In this document: piece after piece, positions 7,221 to 16,790 of the stretch
How the letters are laid out: each line of letters starts with the position of its first letter
Position numbering within the stretch: the first letter of the stretch is position 1
Assembly: GCA_944384905.1 (NCBI GenBank)
Contig: CALWVE010000020.1
Span: 1 to 53,412 of the forward strand
Source of the DNA: an uncultured Clostridia bacterium
GTDB lineage: Bacteria > Bacillota > Clostridia > Oscillospirales > Acutalibacteraceae
Length of the DNA stretch: 53,412 bases
Reading direction: 5' to 3'
Notes under the pieces: model-generated
Told to the model about the DNA's origin: nothing
The model's database searches: none
Seen by the model: the letters and a program-made list of their open reading frames with translations, nothing else
Program-made: the position numbers and the translations under genes

Positions 7221-9271
7221 AAAAGGGGATTTATCGCACGCTGGCCTGGACCGGCATTCGCAAAAACAAAAAATTATATCTCCCGTATCTGTTGACCTGC
7301 ATGGGAACGGTCATGATGTGTTACATTATTTCGTTTTTGGGCACATCTTCTACGTTCGGAGAAATCAAGGGCGGCACAACGGTGCAGCAGTTCCTCGGCA
7401 TGGGATTCGGCGTCATGTCTGTTTTCTCCGTTATTTTCCTGTTCTACACCAATTCCTTTCTGATCCGCAGACGCAAAAAGGAATTCGGGCTTTATAATAT
7501 CCTTGGTCTGGGCAAAAAACATCTGGCTGTTGTTCTTTTTCTCGAAACGCTCATCATTGCGGCTATCACGCTGGCGGGCGGTCTGTTTTTTGGCATCCTG
7601 TTTTCTAAGCTGGCAGAACTCGCCATGGTGAAAATTCTGGGCGGAACGGTAGCGTTTACGCTGACGATCAATTTTTCTTCCATTATGCAGACGGTTACGC
7701 TGTTTGCGGTTATTTTTGCGTTGATTTTTCTGAATACGCTGCGTCAGATTCATCTGACCAATCCGATTCAGCTGCTGCATAGCGAAAACACCGGGGAAAA
7801 ACCGCCGAAAGGCAACTGGCTGATCGCCATTTTGGGCGCCGTAATTTTAGGCGCGGCTTATTATCTGGCTGTTACGATTGAAGATCCCGTTACGGCAATC
7901 ATGATTTTCTTCTTGGCGGTCGTGATGGTTGTCATCGCTACGTATATGCTGTTTGTGGCCGGTTCGGTTACGCTTTGCCGGCTTCTTCAAAAAAATAAGC
8001 GCTATTACTATAAGACCAACCACTTTGTTTCTGTTTCTTCCATGATGTACCGGATGAAGCGCAACGGCGCGGGCTTGGCTTCCATCTGCATCCTGTGCAC
8101 GATGGTGCTGGTTATGGTTTCCTCTACGGTTTGCCTGTATATCGGGGCGGAAGACAGTCTGCGCAACCGCTATCCGCGCAATATCAGCCTGGATGCTGTT
8201 ACTGAAAATTTGGAAGAACTTGACGGCAGCGCAAGCGAACAGACAGAAGCGCTTGTCCAGAAAGTGGTGGAAGAAAACGGAACCCAGCAGGAGAATGTTT
8301 TAAACTATCGTACGGCTGTGTTTGGCGGGGTGATCGAGGGCAATCAAATTCGCTTCGATGACTCTGTTTATGAGGAACGGATGGATAATATATCGAATAT
8401 CTGGCAGTTTTTCATCGTTCCGCTTTCCGATTATAACCGCTTGATGGGCAAGAACGAGGAGCTTGCTCCCGGTGAAGTGATTCTTTACACCACCAAGGAA
8501 ATGCATTACGATCAGGATACCATCCGAATTGGCGACAGCGAGCCGCTTACCGTTCGAAAGCAGGCAGAAGGCTTTGTAGATAACAGCGTGGATTCCATGC
8601 AGATTTTCCCCACGATGTATCTTTTTGTACCCGATTTTGAAGCGGTAACGCAGCCGCTTTTGGAAAACAGTTTAATGGATGACGGACGCCGGCTGCTTTC
8701 GCTTCATTGGTCTTACGGATTTGATCTTCCCTGCGATGATGAGAAGCAAATTGCAATTGAAGATCAGCTGCAAAGAGAAATGGATGAACTGCACACCTAT
8801 TCCAAAGACTTTACCGACTTCCGCGTGATCATTGAGGGCGTAGCCTCTGAACGCGCCGATTTTTACGGTGTTTATGCGGGCCTGTTTTTCCTGGGTATCC
8901 TCTTGGGGATCGTCTTTATTTTTGCCGCCGTGCTGATTATTTACTATAAACAGATTTCGGAAGGCTACGAAGACCAGTCCCGATTTGAAATCATGCAGAA
9001 AGTGGGCATGACCCGGCGCGAAATCAAAAAGAGCATCAATTCACAGATTCTTACGGTTTTCTTTATGCCGCTGATTACGGCGGGTGTTCATCTGGCGTTT
9101 GCCTTCCCGCTCATCCGTAAGCTGCTGCTTATCTTTGGTCTGACCAACGTATCTCTGTTGATTGTAACCACCGTTTGCTGCTATTTGATTTTTGCGCTGT
9201 TCTATGTAATCGTGTATCGAGTCACTTCTCGGTCGTATTTTTCGATCGTAAGCGGAATGCGAGGCGAATAA
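7217..9271 (+). CDS. ABC transporter permease, BceB-like (FtsX domains)
   Basis: A 684-residue permease with ten predicted transmembrane segments: four at the N-terminus through about residue 180, a group between about 195 and 320, and three near the C-terminus. A large extracellular domain lies at about residues 310-555, between TM7 and TM8. That domain is the hallmark of BceB-type peptide-detoxification permeases and is highly variable, which fits substrate specificity. FtsX-like domains flank it. It overlaps the ATPase gene by four bases and is followed after two bases by a lipoprotein gene. Confidence 0.92.
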   Translation: MKKGIYRTLAWTGIRKNKKLYLPYLLTCMGTVMMCYIISFLGTSSTFGEIKGGTTVQQFLGMGFGVMSVFSVIFLFYTNSFLIRRRKKEFGLYNILGLGKKHLAVVLFLETLIIAAITLAGGLFFGILFSKLAELAMVKILGGTVAFTLTINFSSIMQTVTLFAVIFALIFLNTLRQIHLTNPIQLLHSENTGEKPPKGNWLIAILGAVILGAAYYLAVTIEDPVTAIMIFFLAVVMVVIATYMLFVAGSVTLCRLLQKNKRYYYKTNHFVSVSSMMYRMKRNGAGLASICILCTMVLVMVSSTVCLYIGAEDSLRNRYPRNISLDAVTENLEELDGSASEQTEALVQKVVEENGTQQENVLNYRTAVFGGVIEGNQIRFDDSVYEERMDNISNIWQFFIVPLSDYNRLMGKNEELAPGEVILYTTKEMHYDQDTIRIGDSEPLTVRKQAEGFVDNSVDSMQIFPTMYLFVPDFEAVTQPLLENSLMDDGRRLLSLHWSYGFDLPCDDEKQIAIEDQLQREMDELHTYSKDFTDFRVIIEGVASERADFYGVYAGLFFLGILLGIVFIFAAVLIIYYKQISEGYEDQSRFEIMQKVGMTRREIKKSINSQILTVFFMPLITAGVHLAFAFPLIRKLLLIFGLTNVSLLIVTTVCCYLIFALFYVIVYRVTSRSYFSIVSGMRGE

Positions 9272-9273
9272 GC

Positions 9274-9744
9274 ATGAAAAGAGTAGGCGCGTTTTGCCTG
9301 GCTGTCCTATTGCTGTTTGCCTGCTCAGGCTGCTGTATACAGTGGGAAAGTCCGGAAGAAACAGTGAGCCGTCTCGATGACTTTTTCAGTTGGCTGGGGC
9401 AGTTTCAAATTACACAAGACGAAGATTTGATCGGCACGCGCAGCCGTACGGATGATTACACCGGAGATTATCAGGCCGAATGTGCGCATATCAACGGCCG
9501 AGATGTGGTTTTTGGCGGCACTTCTGTAAAAGAACGTCATCTGAATGTATCCGTTGTGGTGGAAACGAAATCAGGCCAAGCGGTTTTGCGTATCCGCAAA
9601 GGCTCAGATGTGAAGGAATATACGCCGTCCAGCGGTGAACCGCTCGAAATCGATTTAAAACTTTCCGGCGGCGGAAATTATATGATGCTCGATTATGAAG
9701 ATTTCAGCGGAACCGTACAGCTGCACGCGGCCTATTCGGAATAG
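9274..9744 (+). CDS. Putative lipoprotein linked to the Bce-like transporter
   Basis: Not recognised as a known family. The start at 9274, two bases after the permease stop, gives 156 residues beginning with a short signal peptide (MKRVGAFCLAVLLLFA) and a lipobox-like region LFACSGC; either Cys could be the lipidated residue. The mature part is hydrophilic, with no Cys motifs and probably beta-rich C-terminal half. The position in a Bce operon suggests a role at the outer face of the membrane with the permease, but this is inference. Confidence 0.75.
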   Translation: MKRVGAFCLAVLLLFACSGCCIQWESPEETVSRLDDFFSWLGQFQITQDEDLIGTRSRTDDYTGDYQAECAHINGRDVVFGGTSVKERHLNVSVVVETKSGQAVLRIRKGSDVKEYTPSSGEPLEIDLKLSGGGNYMMLDYEDFSGTVQLHAAYSE

Positions 9745-9757
9745 GAGGGAGATAATA

Positions 9758-9982
9758 ATGAGCGGGATTTGTCCTTTTCATGGCCTAGATAAAACGTATT
9801 CGGAAAGCCGAATGGAAAAGCGGCGAAAACCTTTTCGGTTAAGCCGGCTGGTGGTTTGGCTGGGATATGTTCTGATTGCCGTGTTGGCCATTCCCGCTAT
9901 GATTTTGGCTCTGCTGATCGGCGGGATCTGGGCCGCAGCCGACCGTTTGGCGATGTATCTGGAGAAAAAAGGAGACGTTTAA
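9758..9982 (+). CDS. Small membrane protein, end of the Bce-like operon
   Basis: A 74-residue protein of unknown function. A basic, soluble N-terminus (about 30 residues, including a Cys-Pro-Phe-His near the start) is followed by one long hydrophobic stretch (about 31-58) and a short charged tail. ATG 9758 has GGAGGGAGATAATA directly before it. It is 13 bases after the lipoprotein gene. Its stop codon sits in the loop of the operon terminator. Confidence 0.7.
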   Translation: MSGICPFHGLDKTYSESRMEKRRKPFRLSRLVVWLGYVLIAVLAIPAMILALLIGGIWAAADRLAMYLEKKGDV

Positions 9983-10000
9983 TGCGTCTCCTTTTGCTTT
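9971..10000 (+). terminator. Operon terminator with embedded stop codon
   Basis: GGAGACG (9971-9977), seven-base loop TTTAATG, CGTCTCC (9985-9991), then TTTTGCTTTTT. The TAA of the upstream gene (9980-9982) lies in the loop. Confidence 0.85.
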
Positions 10001-10040
10001 TTATTTCATGGCGCACGAATTTTTTACATCATAAAAAGGC

Positions 10041-10069
10041 TTGATTGAACGCATTTTTTTCATTATAAT
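10041..10069 (+). promoter_or_regulatory. Sigma-A type promoter for the GH43 gene
   Basis: TTGATT (10041-10046), 17-base spacer, TATAAT (10064-10069), about 43 bases before the ATG at 10112. Confidence 0.75.
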
Positions 10070-10111
10070 GGGGCTTAACAGATACATTTATCTGAATGGG
10101 AGGAGTTTTTC

Positions 10112-11617
10112 ATGTATTCGTATCAAAATCCGATTATTCCCGGCTATCATCCCGACCCGAGCATCTGCCGGGTAGGGGACGATTTTTACCTGGTAACATC
10201 TACGTTTGAATTTTTCCCCGGCATTCCGATTTACCACAGCAAAAACCTGGTGGACTGGGAACTCATTGGCTATTGCCTCACCAGAGACTCTCAGCTCAAT
10301 CTTGAGGAGTGCCGCTGCTCGGGCGGTCTGTTTGCGCCGACAATCCGTTACCACGATGGTGTATTTTACATGATCTGCACCAACGTAACCGGTGGCGGGA
10401 ATTTCATCGTCCATACGCGCGATATCCACGGCGAGTGGTCTGAGCCGCATTGGATCGATCAGCCCGGTATTGATCCGTCCGTGTTCTTCGATGACGACGG
10501 CAAATGCTATTTCTGCAACACATCCGGTTTCCAGGGACGCAGCGCCATTATGGCTTTCGAGATCGATCCGATGACCGGAAAGATTTTGGGCGATAAACAT
10601 ATTATCAGCTTTGGTATGGGCGGAAAAAGCCCCGAAGCGCCCCATATTTATAAAACCAGAGGCTATTACTATCTGATGCTGGCAGAAGGCGGAACGGAAT
10701 TTGGACATATGGAGACGATTTTCCGTAGCCGTCAGATTTTCGGGCCGTATACGCCTTGCCCGCGCAATCCGATTCTCTCGCATAAAGATTATATGGGCAG
10801 CCAGATTCAGGCTACTGGCCACGCCGATTTGATGGAAGATCAAAACGGAAACTGGTGGATGGTTTGCCTGGGTGTTCGTCAGCTTGGGCGGCTGCATCTG
10901 CATAATCTGGGACGCGAAACGTTCCTGATGCCTGTGAAATGGGGAGAAGATGGCTGGCCGATCGCCGGAAACAACGGAACGATCGAAGCAGAGATGCAAG
11001 GCCCGCTTCCATCTGAACCGCTCTATAAAGAAAAAGTATCCTTCGTAGATAATTTTACGGGCGACCAGTTGGGCTATCGCTGGAATTTTGTGCGCAATCC
11101 CAATCGTGACCGCTACAGTTTGCAGGGAGGAAAACTGTTTCTTTCCGGCGGAAAAGAAGAACTTTCCGATTTTACGCCCACATTTACCGGAGTACGTCAG
11201 CAGGCGTTCTGCCAGCACACGGAAACAGAATTTGATCTGCTTGAAGTAAAGGAAGGCGGAAAGGTCGGCATTACGGCGTTCTATAATTTGGCATACTACT
11301 ACAGCCTTTCGCTGGCGCAGAAAGACGGCAAAACCGTTCTGCTGCTTGAGTCTTGCATCCATGGCATTCATACTGTACTTGCGCAGGTTCCGTATGTAGG
11401 GCAGTCGGCTCGTCTGGCGGTTCGATCCGATATGGATGTCTATGATTTTATGTACTGGCACGACGGAAAATGGGAATCCGTTGGCAAGCTGCCGACGGTT
11501 GGCTTGTGCACGGAAGGCACGATGATGATGACGTTTACAGGAACCTATATGGGCGTTTTTGCGGTTGAAGCCAAAGCGGCATTTGATCGTTTCGCGGTTG
11601 AAAAACTGCCTGAATAA
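10112..11617 (+). CDS. Glycoside hydrolase family 43 (beta-xylosidase / arabinofuranosidase type)
   Basis: A 501-residue inverting glycosidase with a five-bladed beta-propeller (about 1-310) and a C-terminal beta-sandwich (about 325-500) typical of GH43 xylosidases. Catalytic residues are visible: the general base Asp in YHPDPSI (residue 15), the pKa-setting Asp in GIDPSVF (about 130) and the acid Glu in SPEAPH (about 178). There is no signal peptide, so it should act in the cytosol on imported xylo- or arabino-oligosaccharides. It stands alone between its own promoter and terminator, with no transporter or regulator next to it. Confidence 0.9.
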   Translation: MYSYQNPIIPGYHPDPSICRVGDDFYLVTSTFEFFPGIPIYHSKNLVDWELIGYCLTRDSQLNLEECRCSGGLFAPTIRYHDGVFYMICTNVTGGGNFIVHTRDIHGEWSEPHWIDQPGIDPSVFFDDDGKCYFCNTSGFQGRSAIMAFEIDPMTGKILGDKHIISFGMGGKSPEAPHIYKTRGYYYLMLAEGGTEFGHMETIFRSRQIFGPYTPCPRNPILSHKDYMGSQIQATGHADLMEDQNGNWWMVCLGVRQLGRLHLHNLGRETFLMPVKWGEDGWPIAGNNGTIEAEMQGPLPSEPLYKEKVSFVDNFTGDQLGYRWNFVRNPNRDRYSLQGGKLFLSGGKEELSDFTPTFTGVRQQAFCQHTETEFDLLEVKEGGKVGITAFYNLAYYYSLSLAQKDGKTVLLLESCIHGIHTVLAQVPYVGQSARLAVRSDMDVYDFMYWHDGKWESVGKLPTVGLCTEGTMMMTFTGTYMGVFAVEAKAAFDRFAVEKLPE

Positions 11618-11639
11618 AAATCTGTGCGCTAAAATATAA

Positions 11640-11681
11640 AAAATCCGTCCGGATCTCTCGAAGCAGATTCGGACGGATTTT
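11640..11681. terminator. Bidirectional terminator between GH43 and hemL
   Basis: A 12-bp perfect stem (AAAATCCGTCCG with CGGACGGATTTT, 18-base loop). A on one side and T on the other provide U-tracts in both directions, serving the two convergent genes. Confidence 0.85.
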
Positions 11682-11695
11682 GTTGTTTATGAAGA

Positions 11696-12982
11696 TCAGG
11701 CCAATTCGGCAAAAACTGCTTTTGCAGCGTCCAGCGTTTTTTCCAGATCCGCGTCTGTATGGGCGGCGGAAACAAACATGGCTTCAAACTGAGCAGGCGC
11801 GAGATAAATACCACGCGACAGCATTTTTTCAAAATAAGCGGCGTATTTTTTCAGGTCGCTCTTCTGTGCCCCGGTGAACGATTCCACACGATCGGGGGTG
11901 AAGAAGGGAGCCACCAGGCTGCCGACCTGATTGATGCGCACATTGGCGTTCGATTCGGCAGCGGCTTTGCGCATACCCTCGGCCAGCTTGTACGCCTTGG
12001 CTGCGATGCCGGTATAGACTTCGGGATGCTCGTTCAGGTAGGTCAGCTGAGCAAGTCCGGCCGCCATGGCTACCGGGTTGCCGGAAAGCGTTCCCGCCTG
12101 ATAAACCGGGCCGCAGGGGGCGATGTGTTCCATCAGTTCGCGGCTGCCGCAGTAAGCGCCGACGGGCATACCGCCGCCGATGATCTTGCCGAATGTAACG
12201 ATATCGGCTTTCACGCCGAAATATTCCTGCGCGCCGCCCTTGGCCAGGCGGAAACCGGTGATGACTTCATCGAAAATCAGCAGAGTACCTTCCTTGTCGC
12301 AGATCGTGCGCAGGCCTTCCAAAAAGCCCGGATTCGGACCGACTACGCCCATGTTGGCCGCAACGGGTTCCACAATCACGCAGGCGATTTCATTCGGATA
12401 CTGCGCAAACAGCGCTTTTACACTCTCGAGATCGTTATACTGAGCGGTCAGCGTATCTTTTGCGGTGTCTACCGGCACGCCGGCAGAACTGGGTTTGCCG
12501 CCTTCTGCAACGGCAGAGGAACCGGCTTTGACCAGCATAGAGTCGCTGTGGCCGTGGTAGCAGCCTTCAAATTTGATGATCTTGTCGCGGCCGGTGGCGC
12601 CTCGCGCCAAGCGCAGCGCGGACATCACGGCTTCGGTACCGGAATTGACCATGCGCACCATTTCGATGTGGGGCACCATTTGGACCATGAGTTCTGCAAT
12701 TTCCACTTCACGCTGGGTGGAAGCACCGAAAGAAAGGCCGTCTTTTACGGCTTTTTCCACGGCTTCGCGGATCAGCGGATGGTTGTGTCCCAGAATCATG
12801 GGACCCCAGGAACAAACGTAATCGATATAGCGGTTGCCGTCTACATCCCAGATGTAAGCGCCGTCCGCTTTTGAGATGAAACGGGGCGTCAGTCCTACGG
12901 CGCGATAGGCGCGCACCGGGCTGTTTACGCCGCCGGGAAGTACTTTTTTAGCTCGTTCAAACAAGGCGGAAGATGTATCCAT
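11696..12982 (-). CDS. hemL: Glutamate-1-semialdehyde 2,1-aminomutase
   Basis: A PLP enzyme that converts glutamate-1-semialdehyde to 5-aminolevulinate, the second step of the C5 pathway. The 428-residue protein has the PLP Lys266 in [11 protein letters not shown], the cofactor-binding DEVITGFR and the gating region SSAVAEGG. The start is ATG at 12982, preceded by AAGGAGAT. It overlaps the hemB stop by one base (TAATG), so it is coupled to hemB. It is the last gene of the B12-riboswitch-controlled hem operon and ends at the shared terminator. Confidence 0.95.
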   Translation of the reverse strand: MDTSSALFERAKKVLPGGVNSPVRAYRAVGLTPRFISKADGAYIWDVDGNRYIDYVCSWGPMILGHNHPLIREAVEKAVKDGLSFGASTQREVEIAELMVQMVPHIEMVRMVNSGTEAVMSALRLARGATGRDKIIKFEGCYHGHSDSMLVKAGSSAVAEGGKPSSAGVPVDTAKDTLTAQYNDLESVKALFAQYPNEIACVIVEPVAANMGVVGPNPGFLEGLRTICDKEGTLLIFDEVITGFRLAKGGAQEYFGVKADIVTFGKIIGGGMPVGAYCGSRELMEHIAPCGPVYQAGTLSGNPVAMAAGLAQLTYLNEHPEVYTGIAAKAYKLAEGMRKAAAESNANVRINQVGSLVAPFFTPDRVESFTGAQKSDLKKYAAYFEKMLSRGIYLAPAQFEAMFVSAAHTDADLEKTLDAAKAVFAELA

Positions 12983-13965
12983 TATCCGATATCTCCTTTC
13001 TGAATCGCCTGTGCCAGTTCTTTGGCATAGTAGGTAATCAGCATATTGGCACCTGCACGGAATACGGACAGGGCGGATTCGCACATCACACGGTATTCAT
13101 CGATCAAACCGGCCTGTGCGGCGGCTTTGATCATGGCGTATTCGCCGGAAACGGAATAGGCGGCCATGGGTACATCAAATGCATCGGAGCATTCGCGGAT
13201 GATATCAAGATAGGAGAGAGCGGGTTTCACCATGATGATATCCGCGCCTTCTTCTACATCGAGCGCGCATTCCTTCATGGCTTCCTTGCGGTTGTGCGGG
13301 TCCATCTGGTAACCCTTGCGATCGCCGAAAGAGGGAGCGGAACCGGCAGCCGAGCGGAACGGCCCGTAGAAAGCCGAAGCGTATTTGGCCGAATAGGCCA
13401 TGATCGGCACATTCTGGAAACCTTCTGCATCGAGCGTGCTGCGGATGGCTGCCACACGTCCGTCCATCATGTCGGAGGGAGCCACCATGTCGGCGCCCGC
13501 CTGTGCATGGGAAAGCGCCGTTTTCGAAAGCAGTTCCAGCGTGGCGTCGTTGTCAACGTCGTGGCCGAACAGTGCGCCGCAGTGGCCGTGGTCGGTGTAT
13601 TCACACATGCACACGTCGGTAATCACATAGAAATCGGGATAAGCGGCCTTGATCTTGCGAATGGCGTTTTGAATCACGCCGTTTGCATCCCATGCGGAAG
13701 AACCGAGCGCGTCCTTATGGGCGGGAATGCCGAACAGGATGCAGCTGCGCACACCGGCGGCGATGCATTCTGCAACGGCTTCTTCTACGGTGTCCAGTCC
13801 GTATTGGAACTGCCCGGGGAGCGAATCGATCGGGCGTTTTCCGCTCAGGGTTTCATCAACGAAAATCGGATAAATCAGGCTGTCGGCAGAGAGTCGGGTT
13901 TCCCGGCACATCCGCCGTACGGTATCGCCGCTGCGCAGGCGGCGGGGTCTTTGCGTCAGTTCCAT
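12982..13965 (-). CDS. hemB: Porphobilinogen synthase (delta-aminolevulinic acid dehydratase)
   Basis: Condenses two 5-aminolevulinate molecules to porphobilinogen. The 327-residue protein carries both Schiff-base lysines ([13 protein letters not shown] and [11 protein letters not shown]) and a three-cysteine cluster [14 protein letters not shown], so it should be the zinc-dependent form. It starts one base after the stop of cobA/hemD and ends inside the start of hemL. Confidence 0.96.
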   Translation of the reverse strand: MELTQRPRRLRSGDTVRRMCRETRLSADSLIYPIFVDETLSGKRPIDSLPGQFQYGLDTVEEAVAECIAAGVRSCILFGIPAHKDALGSSAWDANGVIQNAIRKIKAAYPDFYVITDVCMCEYTDHGHCGALFGHDVDNDATLELLSKTALSHAQAGADMVAPSDMMDGRVAAIRSTLDAEGFQNVPIMAYSAKYASAFYGPFRSAAGSAPSFGDRKGYQMDPHNRKEAMKECALDVEEGADIIMVKPALSYLDIIRECSDAFDVPMAAYSVSGEYAMIKAAAQAGLIDEYRVMCESALSVFRAGANMLITYYAKELAQAIQKGDIG

Positions 13966-13966
13966 A

Positions 13967-15457
13967 TCATTCTTCCTCCGTAATCCGCTCGATCAGCGCA
14001 TCCAGGGTGGCTTTTTCGGCGGTAATCGTGTGCAGGTTGTATTTTTTCGCTTCGGCTTCGGTTTGCTTGCCGATGCAGGCGGCCGTAATAAGGGAATAAT
14101 CCGTATCTTCGCCCAATGCCGAAACAAATCCGGTCACGGTTGAAGCGCTTGTAAAGGTGACGATCGTTCCGGGAACCAGCAGCTCGCGCACTTCGTCTGC
14201 GTTGGGCGCCGTGTATCGGGTTTCGTAACAGCGGATGTCGTCGTAGGCGATTTTTCCCGCATCCAGCGCATCGGTTAAATCTTTTGTGCCCCACTGGGCG
14301 CGCAGAATCAGCACGTTTCCGGCGGGATTGGCTTCACACAGTGCCTGACCCAAATGGGCGCCGTCGTAAACGTCGGGAATCAGGTCGGCGCGCAGGCCGT
14401 GTTTGCGCAGTTCGCGGTCCGTGGCAGGACCCACGGCGGCCAGCTTGATGTTCCCCAGCGCGCGTACGTCCCGTCCGGTGCGGTCCAGAAGCTCCATCAG
14501 CGAAGTTACACCGGCCGGGCTGGTAAAGGCCAGCCAGGTATAGCGCCCGATGTGACCCACGGCTTCTTCCATTTCGGGGCAGGGATTGCACGGGCACGTT
14601 TCGATGCAGGGGAATTCGATGACATCCGCGCCCAAAGCACGCAGTTTTTCAGAGAGCGTGCCGGCGCGTTCTTTCGGGCGGGTAACGATCACCGTGCGGC
14701 CCTTAAGCGGCAGATGATCGAACCAATCGAACTGCCCGGAATAGGCGCATACTTTGCCCACGATGATAATGGCGGGACTTTTCACCTGTTGCTGCTGTGC
14801 TGTTTCCGGCAGGGTGGAAAGGGTGGCTAAAATCGGCCGTTGAGCGGGCGTTGTACCTTTTTCGATGACCGCCGCGGGCATATCCGGTTCCATTCCGGCG
14901 TTTAATAAGCCCTCGCAAATATTCCTAAGGGCGCTCACGCCCATCAGAAACACCAGTGTGCCGCCGGTTTGCACCAGCGCATCGAAGTTGATGCTCAGCG
15001 GTTTTCCGGCACGCTGATGGCCGGTGATAATGTGCAGGGAAGAGCAGCAGTCCCGGTGCGTCACCGGGATACCGGCGTAAGCGGGAACCGCAATCGCCGA
15101 GGTGATGCCCGGAATTTCCTGAAAAGATACGCCGTGTTCGGCCAGCAGTTCCAGTTCTTCGCCGCCGCGGCCAAACAGGAACGGATCGCCGCCCTTAAGG
15201 CGCACCACGCGCTTGCCTTCCAGCGCTTTCTCGAGCAAAATTTGGTTGATCTGCTCCTGCGGGACTTTATGATGGGACGATTCCTTGCCCACGTCAATCC
15301 GCTCGGCGTCTGCCGGGATCAGATCGAAAATCTCGCGGCCGACCAGTCGGTCAAACACCACAACATCGGCCGATTCAATCGCTTTGCGGCCTTTGATGGT
15401 TAAAAGTTCCGGATCTCCGGGGCCTGCGCCCACCAGGATCACTTCTCCTTTTTTCAT
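13967..15457 (-). CDS. cobA-hemD: Fused uroporphyrinogen-III C-methyltransferase / uroporphyrinogen-III synthase
   Basis: A 496-residue two-domain protein. The N-terminal part (about 1-245) is an SAM uroporphyrinogen-III methyltransferase: glycine loop VGAGPGDPELLT, RLKGGDPFLFGRGGEE and YAGIPVTHRD. It makes precorrin-2. The C-terminal part (about 250-496) is HemD, which closes hydroxymethylbilane to uroporphyrinogen III (VTRPKERAGTL, FTSPAGV, TFTSASTV). The fusion is well known in Clostridia and channels the substrate toward corrinoid and siroheme. It overlaps hemC by four bases. Confidence 0.95.
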   Translation of the reverse strand: MKKGEVILVGAGPGDPELLTIKGRKAIESADVVVFDRLVGREIFDLIPADAERIDVGKESSHHKVPQEQINQILLEKALEGKRVVRLKGGDPFLFGRGGEELELLAEHGVSFQEIPGITSAIAVPAYAGIPVTHRDCCSSLHIITGHQRAGKPLSINFDALVQTGGTLVFLMGVSALRNICEGLLNAGMEPDMPAAVIEKGTTPAQRPILATLSTLPETAQQQQVKSPAIIIVGKVCAYSGQFDWFDHLPLKGRTVIVTRPKERAGTLSEKLRALGADVIEFPCIETCPCNPCPEMEEAVGHIGRYTWLAFTSPAGVTSLMELLDRTGRDVRALGNIKLAAVGPATDRELRKHGLRADLIPDVYDGAHLGQALCEANPAGNVLILRAQWGTKDLTDALDAGKIAYDDIRCYETRYTAPNADEVRELLVPGTIVTFTSASTVTGFVSALGEDTDYSLITAACIGKQTEAEAKKYNLHTITAEKATLDALIERITEEE

Positions 15458-16332
15458 GAATACTTCCTCCTCATTTCCTGCGCCAGCGCCGCGCCCAGTT
15501 TTTCGCCCTCGCTTCTCGGGCCCGAAACCGATTCGAAATACAACGTTTCGTCAGCTGTGACATACATGCCTTTGAGCGTCAGCGTGTCGCCGTCGATTGT
15601 GGCAAAAGCGGCCACCGGCGAAGAACAGCCGCCGTCGAGTGTGCGCACGAAAGCGCGTTCCGCAAGCAGACAGTCGCGTCCGTCGGCGTCGTCAAAGGTT
15701 TTCAGACAGGCTGTGTCTACGTCTTCGTGGGCCTGCACGGCCAGAATGGCCTGCCCGGCGGCGGGAAGAATTTCTTCCACCGAAAAATAGCGGCTGATGC
15801 GGTTTTCAAGCCCCAGACGGGCAAGCCCAGCGCCGGCCAGCACCAGCGCGGAAAATTCGCCGTTATCCAGTTTTTGCAGCCGGGTCAATACATTTCCTCG
15901 GATCGGCGCCACTTTTGCCTGCGGGAACAACCGGCGCAGCTGTAACTGGCGGCGCAGGGAAGAGCAGCCGATCGGTTTGGTAAAATCGATCGTATCTTGA
16001 CCCTGCGGCAATACCAGTACGTCGCGCGGATCGGCGCGCTTGGAAAAAGCCACGAGCGGCAGGCGCGGGTCGATTTCCATGGGCAGGTCTTTGCTGCTAT
16101 GTACGGTGATATCCACCCGGCCGTCCAGCAGGGCGGCGTCCAGTTCCTTGACAAACAGTCCTTTGCCGCCGATTTTATCGAGCGTGCGGTCGAGGATTTT
16201 ATCCCCGGTGGTTTTCATTGTGACCAGTTCGGTCTCCATCTGCGGGTCACAGCCGTGAATCGCTTCGATCACGATTTCCGACTGGATCACGGCCAACCGG
16301 CTTTCCCGGCTGCCGATGCGTATTTTATTCAT
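15454..16332 (-). CDS. hemC: Hydroxymethylbilane synthase (porphobilinogen deaminase)
   Basis: Links four porphobilinogens into hydroxymethylbilane. The 292-residue protein has the N-terminal GSRESRLAV, HSSKDLP with the catalytic Asp82, and the dipyrromethane cofactor attachment Cys236 in LDGGCSSPV. It overlaps sirC upstream and cobA/hemD downstream by four bases each, indicating tight coupling. Confidence 0.96.
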   Translation of the reverse strand: MNKIRIGSRESRLAVIQSEIVIEAIHGCDPQMETELVTMKTTGDKILDRTLDKIGGKGLFVKELDAALLDGRVDITVHSSKDLPMEIDPRLPLVAFSKRADPRDVLVLPQGQDTIDFTKPIGCSSLRRQLQLRRLFPQAKVAPIRGNVLTRLQKLDNGEFSALVLAGAGLARLGLENRISRYFSVEEILPAAGQAILAVQAHEDVDTACLKTFDDADGRDCLLAERAFVRTLDGGCSSPVAAFATIDGDTLTLKGMYVTADETLYFESVSGPRSEGEKLGAALAQEMRRKYS

Positions 16333-16778
16333 GCCAACTCCTCCAATACCTTGCGGATTTCACGGGCGGCGGCGGCTGTTTTTTTGTGTTCTTCGCCGCG
16401 GGATACCACCCCGGCCACCAGCCCGTTTCCCGTACAGATGGCGGGAAAGAAAAACGTGCTTTCTTCTTTGCGGTCGGCTACGCTGACAAAGATGCCGCTT
16501 TTACCGGCTTCCAATCCCACCTGCCGGTTTACTTCCCGGTCGTTTGTGGCGGCAACGCCCAGAAATGCGCCTGCAAGGTCGCCCGGCTGATACGTGCGAT
16601 TCAAAAACGTCACGCCTTCCGGCATGGCTTCGCACGCGGGCGCGATCACGGTAACATCGGCGCCGAAAGAGAGCAAAACGCCGATTCGCCGCAGCGCGAT
16701 TTTCCCGCCGCCGATCACGACGCATTTTTTCCCGCTCAGATCGATAAACAGCGGGAACCGATAAGCGGCTTCGTTCAT
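16329..16778 (-). CDS. sirC: Precorrin-2 dehydrogenase (SirC/Met8 N-terminal type)
   Basis: A 149-residue NAD-dependent enzyme that oxidises precorrin-2 to sirohydrochlorin. The Rossmann motif VVIGGGKIALRR is near residue 20, and the ATNDREVN segment and the VADRKEESTFFFPA loop follow. It is shorter than CysG/Met8, so it lacks the dimerisation/chelatase part. Metal insertion is left to CbiK, encoded across the divergent region. It lies between hemA (12-base gap) and hemC (four-base overlap). Confidence 0.9.
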   Translation of the reverse strand: MNEAAYRFPLFIDLSGKKCVVIGGGKIALRRIGVLLSFGADVTVIAPACEAMPEGVTFLNRTYQPGDLAGAFLGVAATNDREVNRQVGLEAGKSGIFVSVADRKEESTFFFPAICTGNGLVAGVVSRGEEHKKTAAAAREIRKVLEELA

Positions 16779-16790
16779 AAGCAGCCTCCT

